This document shows positions 27,236 through 32,700 of a stretch of DNA of 32,700 bases, in pieces (the first letter of the stretch is position 1; each line of letters opens with the position of its first letter). The translations under genes were made by a program, and so were the position numbers. Source of the stretch: Comamonadaceae bacterium (lineage in GTDB: Bacteria > Pseudomonadota > Gammaproteobacteria > Burkholderiales > Burkholderiaceae_C); contig PNMF01000020.1 in NCBI GenBank assembly GCA_013823485.1, forward strand, positions 1 through 32,700. Direction: 5' to 3'. A model generated the notes under the pieces. The model saw only the letters and a program-made list of their open reading frames with translations, was not told where the DNA came from and did not search any database.

Positions 27236-27598
27236 TCAGAGGGATGAAGGGGGTCGCCAGAGGCGCGTTGTTGCGCCCGGGGGCAGGCTTCGCCATCGCG
27301 GTTCGGGCGGCGTCTGCGTCAGACGGGCCGTGACGGCCAAGGTGGGGAACGATGAAATGTCGGCCACCGGCGTTGCGCCCATCGGGACACCCTTGCAGAG
27401 CTGGCCGGTGCGCTGGAAGGTGTCGAGGTCGTTGCAGCAGTCGTCCATGGCCTCGATCAGCATGTCCATGGGAATGCCGGATTCCGCGCCCATGGCCATC
27501 ATCTCCTGCATGGGGCAGGGTGGGGCAGGCGAATACCGGGCCGCCCATCCTTGCAGGGGCAGCAGCAGGCACAGCACGAGGACCCAGAAACGGCGCAT
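27236..27598 (-). CDS. Small Met/Cys-rich exported protein preceding the cus operon
   Basis: A 120-residue protein with a signal peptide (MRRFWVLVLCLLLPLQGWAA). The mature part opens with a Met- and Cys-rich block, CPMQEMMAMG (28-37), MDMLIEAMDDCCND (44-57) and QLCKG (67-70): seven methionines and four cysteines in about 45 residues. The C-terminal 40 residues are Pro/Arg-rich. I recognise no family. Met/Cys density and its position 94 bases upstream of cusC on the same strand suggest a periplasmic Cu(I)-binding helper. No ribosome binding site precedes the ATG; TAGAAT lies only 6 bases upstream, so the mRNA may be leaderless or the start may differ. Both role and start are tentative. Confidence 0.6.
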   Translation of the reverse strand: MRRFWVLVLCLLLPLQGWAARYSPAPPCPMQEMMAMGAESGIPMDMLIEAMDDCCNDLDTFQRTGQLCKGVPMGATPVADISSFPTLAVTARLTQTPPEPRWRSLPPGATTRLWRPPSSL

Positions 27599-27729
27599 CG
27601 GAAAATTCTAGGTGCTTTGGCGTGGTTTCGTGCCGTTGCGGCAATGCCCTTGTGCCGGCTGAAGTCTGGCCCCATCGGCTGGCCGCCGACCCCCGGAACG
27701 CCACCACGTTGGCGGCCCGGATGCAAGCA

Positions 27730-27758
27730 TTGACAGCGCAGCGGTGGGTTTTTATTCT
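27730..27758 (+). promoter_or_regulatory. Sigma-70 promoter of the AerR-like gene
   Basis: A perfect TTGACA -35 and TATTCT -10 (four of six) with a 17-base spacer, inside a 257-base gene-free stretch (27599-27855). The start of transcription would be near 27765, giving an untranslated leader of about 90 bases before the ATG at 27856. The rest of the gap holds nothing I recognise. Confidence 0.7.
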
Positions 27759-27855
27759 CGACCGCCATCAGTGCCGCAAGAATCCCGGGCTGCGGAGCGG
27801 AGCCTCCACAGGCCTGTCTGCATCTTCGGCAGGCCAACCGGTCGGGGGGAGTCGC

Positions 27856-28683
27856 ATGTCTCAAAGTCATCATCTGCGTGACGAGATCGGCAGTGGGCAG
27901 GGAACGCATTCGGACTGCATGAGGTCCTTGCTGTCGGTGATCGATTCGCGCATCGTTCCGCAGCTTCTGCGCGACAGCGCCCACGCCGGCACCGAGCCCG
28001 GCAGCGATGCCACCCCGTTCAGCGCCGACGCCGACCAGATCGCCGAATTTGCACGCCTGTGCTACGAGGCAGACGAGCGCGTCGGGCGCGACTACCTCGA
28101 CCGGCTGCGCCAGCAGCACCATGCGGTGGCCGATGTGCTGCTGCACCTGGTGGCGCCGGCGGCACGCTGGCTGGGATCCCGGTGGGACCAGGACCAGATC
28201 GGCTTCTCGGAGGTCACGCTGGGCCTGCTGCGGATGCAGAACATCACCCGCGACTTCGCCGCCATGGACCGGCACCCCCAACGGGAAGCGCCCGACCGGT
28301 TCAGGGCCCTGGTCGCGTCGGCGCCCGGCTCCCAGCACCTGCTCGGTCTGACCATGGTGTCGGAGCTGTTTGCGGCCGATGGCTGGGAGGTGCGCGTCGA
28401 GGTGGCCAGCACCGAAGACGCCCTTTTTGCCGCCGTGCAGGGCAGCCGCTACGACGTGCTGGGCCTGTCGGTGGGCCTGGGCGAGCAGCTGCCTACCCTG
28501 GCCGACCTGGTCGCCCGGCTCCGGGCCCGTTCGCTCAACCCGGGCATGGCCGTGCTGCTGGGCGGCGTCGCGCTCACCACCCCCGAGCCCACCACCGAGA
28601 CCTACGGGGCCGATGCGGTCTGCCACGACCCGGTCGCGGCCATCCGGGTGGCCCGCCGGTTGGCGATGCGCCTGCCGCAATGA
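27856..28683 (+). CDS. AerR/PpaA-like (SCHIC) cobalamin- or haem-binding protein
   Basis: A 275-residue protein resembling the light/redox-sensing antirepressors PpaA/AerR and the SCHIC domain of AppA. Residues 60-140 are helical and include the cap signature LGSRWDQDQIGFSEVTLGLLRMQ (106-128), whose Trp110 matches the cobalamin-capping Trp of this group. The C-terminal Rossmann-like domain (148-272) has APGSQHLLGLTMVSELFAADGWEV, where His161 is in the place of the axial ligand; the DxHxxG motif of MetH-type enzymes is absent, as expected for this branch. The cofactor may be B12 or haem. The ATG at 27856 follows GGGGGGAG. No helix-turn-helix is present, so it would act through a partner protein. 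Its stop overlaps the start of the next gene. Confidence 0.8.
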   Translation: MSQSHHLRDEIGSGQGTHSDCMRSLLSVIDSRIVPQLLRDSAHAGTEPGSDATPFSADADQIAEFARLCYEADERVGRDYLDRLRQQHHAVADVLLHLVAPAARWLGSRWDQDQIGFSEVTLGLLRMQNITRDFAAMDRHPQREAPDRFRALVASAPGSQHLLGLTMVSELFAADGWEVRVEVASTEDALFAAVQGSRYDVLGLSVGLGEQLPTLADLVARLRARSLNPGMAVLLGGVALTTPEPTTETYGADAVCHDPVAAIRVARRLAMRLPQ

Positions 28684-29891
28684 GCCGGTTCCGGGCCAGC
28701 GATCTGCGCGGCTCGGCCCGGATGGCGGTCCAGGCCACCGCCGGTGTGGCGCGTGTGGTCGAGGGGGTGCACCAGTCTGTGCTGGGCAGCATGGGGCTCC
28801 CCGGCGGTACCGAGCCCGGCCGCACCCGCGGCCTGACCGGCATGGTCTACCAGGGCATCCACGGCATCACCCGCCTGGTGGACCAGGGCCTGCAGGCCGG
28901 GCTGCTGCGGATCGAGCCCCTGCTGGACCGGGTGATGACCGGGGCCGACACAGGTACCCCGGCGGCCGAGCGCGAGGCGGTGCTCGCCGCCCTGAACGGC
29001 GTCATGGGGGATCGGCTGGCGGCCGACAACAACCCGCTGGCCATCCGCATGGCGCTGCGCCGGGGCGGCCGCCCGATCGATCTGTCATCGCCCGATGCGC
29101 TTCAGGGCGTCACCGGCCAGCTGCTGCTGCTGGTGCACGGGCTGTGCATGAACGACCTGCAGTGGGAGCGGGCTGGGCACGACCACGGCACCCACCTGGC
29201 CCATGAGCGGGGCTACACCCCGATCCATGTGCACTACAACACCGGCCTGCACACCTCGGTCAACGGGCGTGAGCTGGCCGGCCGGATCGAAGCCCTGCTG
29301 GCCGCCTGGCCGGTGCCGCTGCAGGCCTTCAGCGTGCTGGCGCACAGCATGGGCGGGCTGGTGGTGCGTGCTGCCTGCCATGAAGGCACCGAGGCGGGCC
29401 ACCGGTGGCCCGCGCAACTGCAGCGCATGGTGTTCCTGGGCTCGCCTCACCACGGAGCGCCGCTGGAGCGTGCGGGACACTGGGTCGATCTGCTGCTGGG
29501 CAGCACGCCGTTCAGCCGGCCCTTCGCCCGGCTGGCCCAGCTGCGCAGCGCCGGCATCACCGACCTGCGTTACGGCCATGTGCGGGACACCGACTGGCAA
29601 GGCCACGACCGGTTCCGCCGCCGGCCCGACCAGCGAACCCCGCTGCCCCTGCCCGCCGGCATCGACTGTTTTGCGGTGGCCGCCACGCTGGCCCCCCGAC
29701 GCAGCCGGGTCGCCGACCGGCTGCTGGGCGATGGCCTGGTGCCGCTGCACAGCGCGCTGGGCCAGCACGCCGATCCGGCCCGCACGCTCGCATTCCCCGG
29801 CCCGAACCGGCACCTGGCTTTCCGCACCGGGCACCTGGATCTCCTCAACGATGCCGGGGTGGCCCGTCAGCTGGTCCAATGGCTGGGCTGA
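28680..29891 (+). CDS. Lipase-like alpha/beta hydrolase (PGAP1/DUF676-like)
   Basis: A 403-residue hydrolase. The N-terminal 140 residues are helical, with no signal peptide, and resemble a cap or membrane-associating region (AVQATAGVARVVEGVHQSVLG, MVYQGIHGITRLVDQGLQAGL). The hydrolase domain shows LLVHGLCMNDLQW (150-162), the nucleophile AHSMGG (Ser223), GSPHHGAPLERAG, typical of lipases acting on lipid or ester substrates, then DGLVPLHSALG with a candidate acid residue and a late His (GHLDLL). The ATG overlaps the AerR-like gene stop (ATGA), so the two are translated together. The substrate is not readable; polyester depolymerases and esterases share these motifs. Confidence 0.85.
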   Translation: MSRFRASDLRGSARMAVQATAGVARVVEGVHQSVLGSMGLPGGTEPGRTRGLTGMVYQGIHGITRLVDQGLQAGLLRIEPLLDRVMTGADTGTPAAEREAVLAALNGVMGDRLAADNNPLAIRMALRRGGRPIDLSSPDALQGVTGQLLLLVHGLCMNDLQWERAGHDHGTHLAHERGYTPIHVHYNTGLHTSVNGRELAGRIEALLAAWPVPLQAFSVLAHSMGGLVVRAACHEGTEAGHRWPAQLQRMVFLGSPHHGAPLERAGHWVDLLLGSTPFSRPFARLAQLRSAGITDLRYGHVRDTDWQGHDRFRRRPDQRTPLPLPAGIDCFAVAATLAPRRSRVADRLLGDGLVPLHSALGQHADPARTLAFPGPNRHLAFRTGHLDLLNDAGVARQLVQWLG

Positions 29892-29918
29892 ACGCCCACC
29901 ATCACCATCGTCATCAAC

Positions 29919-30149
29919 ATGCCGCGCCGCAATTCACCCCAAGTCATCCAGCATCTGGATGATCTGAGCCAGATCGATGTCATCGTTGTGGACAAACGGT
30001 CCGGGCAACGCGCGTCGGCCAAGAAGAACCGGCGCAATCGCCACTATGAAAAGCAGTTCATCCGCAACAGCCTGGCCCGGCAGGTGCCGCTGGTCGACAG
30101 CGATCCTGAAGCGCAGGAACCGCAGCATCCGCTCGGCGAAGGCCGTTGA
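29919..30149 (+). CDS. Small basic protein, unknown
   Basis: A 76-residue protein with a central strongly basic patch (RSGQRASAKKNRRNRHYEKQ, about 27-46) that could contact nucleic acid, and an acidic C-terminal tail. There are no membrane segments and I recognise no family. It lies 27 bases after the hydrolase and 12 bases before the helicase, and no clear ribosome binding site precedes the ATG. It could be a helicase partner, but this is inference from position and charge. Codon use matches the neighbours, which supports it being a real gene. Confidence 0.6.
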   Translation: MPRRNSPQVIQHLDDLSQIDVIVVDKRSGQRASAKKNRRNRHYEKQFIRNSLARQVPLVDSDPEAQEPQHPLGEGR

Positions 30150-30158
30150 AGGCCTTCG
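30137..30158 (+). other. Perfect hairpin spanning the end of the small gene and helicase leader
   Basis: CGAAGGCC and GGCCTTCG, a perfect 8-base inverted repeat with a 6-base loop (GTTGAA). It includes the small gene's stop codon and ends 3 bases before the helicase GTG. With no T-tract, it looks more like a translation-control element than a terminator. Confidence 0.5.
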
Positions 30159-30161
30159 GTT

Positions 30162-32237
30162 GTGACCTACCGGGCAGGTGAACCTGCATCCCCTCTGGCG
30201 GACCTTGACTTCATTCCGAGAGACCCCGCAGCGGTCGAATCCGAGTTGCGCCATGTGCACGCCCTGATGCAGCTGGAGCAGAAGGAAGACCAGGCGCAGT
30301 TCAAGCTCAAGAGTGCCCAGGCGGGCATCCAGGAGCGCAAGCGGCGGGGCATCACCTGGCATCCGGTCGTCATCACCCGCGAAGACATCGGTTTTGGCGG
30401 CAAGCTGGTGCTGGAACTGGAGCGCCCGGCCCATCAGGAAGGCCTGCACCTGTTCCAGGTCGGCAGGAACGCGGCCCTGTTCGGCCCGGTGCAGGGGCAT
30501 GCGACGTCGGAGCAGCCCACGCTGGGGGGCGTCATCACCGGCGTGCGGCGCAACAAGCTGCTGCTGACCACCACCCGGGAAGACCTGCCCGACTGGGTGC
30601 TGGAGGGCGGCAAGCTGGGCATCGACCTCACCTTCGACGAGGTGAGCTACCGCGAGATGAACCAGGCCATGAACGAGGTGCTGCGCGCCCGCGGCAACCG
30701 GCTGGCCGAGCTGCGCGACGTGCTGCTGGGTGCCCGGCAGGCCCGCTTCGATGAGCCCAGGCCCGACGACCTGTTCTACCCCGGCCCGCTCAACGATTCG
30801 CAGCAGGCGGCGGTGCGCCATGTGATCGCGGCCCGCGACGTCGCCATCATCCACGGCCCGCCCGGCACCGGCAAGACCACCACCCTGGTGCAGGCCATCC
30901 GGGAGACCATCCGCCGCGAGCGGCGCGTGCTGGTGTGCGCGCCCTCCAACACCGCAGTCGACCTGCTGACCGAGAAGCTGGCCGGGCACGGCGTCAGGGT
31001 GATCCGCATGGGCAACCCCAGCCGCGTGTCCGACCTGCTGCTGGAGCACACGCTCGATGCCCGGGTGATGGCCCACCCCGGCCACAGCCGGATGCGTGCG
31101 CTGCGCCAGACCGCCGACCAGTACCGCCAGAGCGCCACGCAGTACCTGCGCCATTTCGGCCCTGAGGAGCGGCAGCAGCGCCAGAGGCTCAAGGAGGAGG
31201 CGCGGCAGCTGTTCCTGCAGGCCGACGATCTGGAGCGTTTCATCACCGCCGACGTGCTCGACTCGGTGCAGGTCATCACCTGCACCCTGGTCGGTGCGAG
31301 CCACCGCAACCTGCGCGACCTGAGCTTCGAGACCGTCTTCATCGACGAGGCCGCCCAGGCCATCGAACCCGGTTGCTGGATTCCGATCGCCAGGGGTCAG
31401 CGCGTGGTGCTGGCCGGCGATCACCACCAGCTGCCGCCCACCGTGAAAAGCGAGAAGGCGGCCCGCGAGGGCCTGCGCGAAACCCTGTTCGAGAAATGCA
31501 TCCAGCGGCAGCCGGCCACGGCCCGGATGCTCACCGTGCAGTACCGCATGCACGAGCAGATCATGGCGTTCAGTTCCCGGCAGTTCTATGGTGGCCAGCT
31601 GCGGGCGCATGAGTCGGTGCGCCAGGCCGGCCTGGCGGCCCACGACCCGGCCTTCGGGCCCGACCTGCCGGTGGAGTTTCTCGACACGGCGGGCTTCGGC
31701 TTTCTGGAGATCACCGTGCCCGAAAGCCGCTCCACCGCCAACCCGGAAGAGGCAGACCTGCTGCTGCGGCGCCTGACCCGGCTGCTGGCGCCCTGCGACC
31801 CCACCCGGCAAGAACATCGGCACGAAGACCGGCCGCTCACCATCGGCGTCATTGCCCCCTACCGCGCACAGATCAACTGCCTGAAGGACGCCATCGAACA
31901 GACCCCCGGGCTGGGCAGCCTGATGCAGCAACGCCTGCTCAGCGTGGGCACGGTCGACTCATTCCAGGGCCTGGAGCGCGACATCATTGCGATCTCGCTG
32001 ACGCGCAGCAACCACCTGGGCGAGATCGGTTTCCTCTCCGACATCCGTCGGATGAACGTGGGCATGACCCGCGCCCGCCGCAAGCTGTTGCTGGTCGGTG
32101 ACTCGTCCACCCTGGGTGCCAATCCGTTCTTCCAGGCGCTGCTGGCCCATGTGCAGCAGATCGGTGGCTACCGCACCGCCTGGGAGCTGACGGAAGAATG
32201 CCCGCCGGCTGCGTCCAGTTGGTGCGCCAGCGACTGA
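30162..32237 (+). CDS. SF1B DNA/RNA helicase, IGHMBP2/SMUBP-2-like
   Basis: A 691-residue superfamily 1 helicase of the Upf1-like group. All ATPase motifs are present: Walker A HGPPGTGKTTTLV (231-243), Walker B VFIDEAAQAIEP (about 392), motif III LAGDHHQLPPTVKSEK (about 417), motif IV QYRMHEQIMAFSS (about 460), motif V TVDSFQGLERDIIAIS (about 597) and motif VI GMTRARRKLLLVGD (about 633). The N-terminal 200 residues include a beta-barrel-like 1B region (HPVVITREDIGFGGKLVLELERP). The start is GTG at 30162; a later start cannot be excluded, because no ribosome binding site stands out and a hairpin precedes it. It likely unwinds nucleic acid 5'-3' in DNA repair or RNA metabolism. The preceding small basic gene may be cotranscribed. 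Confidence 0.92.
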   Translation: MTYRAGEPASPLADLDFIPRDPAAVESELRHVHALMQLEQKEDQAQFKLKSAQAGIQERKRRGITWHPVVITREDIGFGGKLVLELERPAHQEGLHLFQVGRNAALFGPVQGHATSEQPTLGGVITGVRRNKLLLTTTREDLPDWVLEGGKLGIDLTFDEVSYREMNQAMNEVLRARGNRLAELRDVLLGARQARFDEPRPDDLFYPGPLNDSQQAAVRHVIAARDVAIIHGPPGTGKTTTLVQAIRETIRRERRVLVCAPSNTAVDLLTEKLAGHGVRVIRMGNPSRVSDLLLEHTLDARVMAHPGHSRMRALRQTADQYRQSATQYLRHFGPEERQQRQRLKEEARQLFLQADDLERFITADVLDSVQVITCTLVGASHRNLRDLSFETVFIDEAAQAIEPGCWIPIARGQRVVLAGDHHQLPPTVKSEKAAREGLRETLFEKCIQRQPATARMLTVQYRMHEQIMAFSSRQFYGGQLRAHESVRQAGLAAHDPAFGPDLPVEFLDTAGFGFLEITVPESRSTANPEEADLLLRRLTRLLAPCDPTRQEHRHEDRPLTIGVIAPYRAQINCLKDAIEQTPGLGSLMQQRLLSVGTVDSFQGLERDIIAISLTRSNHLGEIGFLSDIRRMNVGMTRARRKLLLVGDSSTLGANPFFQALLAHVQQIGGYRTAWELTEECPPAASSWCASD

Positions 32238-32247
32238 TCTCGGTGCA
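32221..32247 (+). promoter_or_regulatory. Possible NtrC-type upstream sites
   Basis: Two GGTGC half-sites (32221-32225 and 32242-32247, the second GGTGCA) are exactly 21 bases apart, two helical turns. NtrC sites contain GGTGCA half-sites, and these lie about 90-115 bases upstream of the predicted start, where enhancer sites usually sit. Neither has its matching inverted half, so confidence is low. Confidence 0.25.
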
Positions 32248-32308
32248 TCCGCTCGCCCGCGCCCGCTTTTGAACAGGGCGAAACGGGCCTGGGGCGGGCC
32301 GAAACGGG

Positions 32309-32326
32309 TGGCACACATCCTGCTTT
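32309..32326 (+). promoter_or_regulatory. Sigma-54 (-24/-12) promoter for the guanidine-riboswitch transcript
   Basis: TGGCACACATCCTGCTTT fits the -24/-12 consensus TGGCAC-N5-TTGC: GG at 32310-32311 and GC at 32322-32323 with exactly ten bases between. Transcription would begin near 32335, about 50 bases before the riboswitch core. Sigma-54 promoters are typical for nitrogen-assimilation genes. Confidence 0.7.
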
Positions 32327-32380
32327 GAGGAAAGCGTGCATGGAGAGCGGTCTGCAACTGTCGGTTGCGGCAGCCAGTGC

Positions 32381-32480
32381 GTAGGTTCACTAGGGTTCCG
32401 TCTGCGGTGACGCAGGGTCTGGTCCGAGAGTGGGCCGGCCTCGCCAGAGGCTCCACGGAGGGACAAAAGCCCGGGAGAAC
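32381..32480 (+). ncRNA. Guanidine-I (ykkC) riboswitch aptamer
   Basis: The conserved blocks of the ykkC class appear in order: CTAGGGTTCCG (32390-32400), a GNRA-capped stem CTGCG-GTGA-CGCAG (32402-32415), CTGGTCCGAGAG (32419-32430), a variable stem GCCTC-GCCA-GAGGC (32438-32451), and CCACGGAGGGACAAAAGC then CCGGGAGA (32453-32478). GTTC (32385-32388) can pair with GAAC (32477-32480) to close the outer stem. The class binds guanidine and usually switches on export or degradation genes; ppGpp- and PRPP-binding variants share the scaffold, but the downstream ABC binding protein argues for guanidine. Confidence 0.93.
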
Positions 32481-32499
32481 GACATCAGATCGGTTCTCC
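32474..32499 (+). promoter_or_regulatory. Expression-platform hairpin of the riboswitch
   Basis: GGAGAAC (32474-32480) can pair with GTTCTCC (32493-32499). Since the first arm is also needed for the aptamer (the conserved GGGAGA and the closing stem), the two structures exclude each other. There is no T-tract, so it probably does not end transcription in the usual way; how the ribosome binding site at 32520-32523 (GGAG) is affected is unclear. Confidence 0.6.
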
Positions 32500-32530
32500 T
32501 GCGCGCATCCCTCACCACTGGAGCTTCATC

Positions 32531-32700
32531 ATGAAACTGGCAGGCATCTTCTCCTTCTCCTCAGGCGGTTCGGCTTCTTCCCCTGTCTCGTCCTGGCGAG
32601 CGCGGCTGCTCAAGCCCGCGCTGGGCGTGGCGCTGGCCCTGGGTGCTGCATCCAGCATGGCCGCCGGCCCCACCACCATGAAGATCGGCACCGTGGTGTG
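32531..32700 (+). CDS. ABC transporter substrate-binding protein, 5' part (guanidine-riboswitch regulated)
   Basis: The first 56 codons of a gene running off the window. A long exported leader (basic RARLLK then LGVALALGAASSMAAG) precedes KIGTVVW, the opening strand of nitrate/taurine/sulfonate-type binding proteins. Such proteins beside guanidine-I riboswitches are commonly annotated as urea- or nitrate-like transporters and sit next to guanidine (urea) carboxylase genes, which would be expected just past the window. The ATG at 32531 has GGAG 7 bases upstream. Importing guanidine or its products for nitrogen is the likely role, but only the N-terminus is visible. Confidence 0.8.
   Translation, partial: MKLAGIFSFSSGGSASSPVSSWRARLLKPALGVALALGAASSMAAGPTTMKIGTVV

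Noticed and set aside
29934-31931. A 665-codon minus-strand frame opposite the helicase and small basic gene.
   Set aside because: No domain, biased composition, and the opposite strand carries all helicase motifs.

Overview
The window is a high-GC (by eye close to 70% G+C), gene-dense bacterial chromosome segment. Its gene content fits a betaproteobacterium of the order Burkholderiales (Comamonadaceae/Sphaerotilaceae-like): a respiratory formate dehydrogenase operon with fdhD, a Bug/TctC-type binding protein beside a LysR regulator, an FkpB-IspH pair, and a guanidine-I riboswitch ahead of an ABC binding protein. The placement is inferred from gene content and codon use only; no rRNA or tRNA gene is present.

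Layout. 1-2135: the 3' end of a formate dehydrogenase operon (Fe-S beta subunit, small lipoprotein, cytochrome b gamma subunit, small exported protein), closed by a strong terminator. 2209-6724: fdhD and upp (overlapping), a YbbP-like FtsX-family permease, and a group II truncated haemoglobin. 6742-9582: a multicopper oxidase facing an Smr-domain protein and RadC. 9679-12428: fkpB, ispH, serS. 12441-14415: an HNH protein coupled to a PQQ-type sugar dehydrogenase, and a small membrane protein. 14425-15718: a Fic protein with its own AT-rich promoter. 15731-18390: a Bug/TctC binding protein and a carboxymuconolactone-decarboxylase-like protein, divergent from a LysR regulator. 18394-21065: a lipoprotein alpha/beta hydrolase, an FG-GAP/VCBS-like exported protein and a peroxiredoxin-like protein. 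21081-27598: a copper/silver efflux operon (Met/Cys-rich small exported protein, cusC, a cusB-cusF fusion, cusA) on the minus strand. 27730-29891: a strong promoter ahead of an AerR/PpaA-like (SCHIC) cobalamin- or haem-binding protein, translationally coupled to a lipase-like hydrolase. 29919-32237: a small basic protein and an IGHMBP2-like SF1 helicase. 32309-32700: a sigma-54-type promoter, a guanidine-I (ykkC) riboswitch and the start of an ABC transporter binding protein.

Most of the window is ordinary chromosomal content. The two places most worth attention are the right end, where a -24/-12 promoter feeds directly into a guanidine riboswitch (nitrogen control layered on ligand sensing), and the AerR-like/lipase pair, a putative B12 or haem photoreceptor/redox sensor locked by a 4-base overlap to an unexpected partner. 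The copper operon also carries a CusB with a C-terminal CusF domain and a previously unrecognised-looking Met/Cys-rich exported protein.
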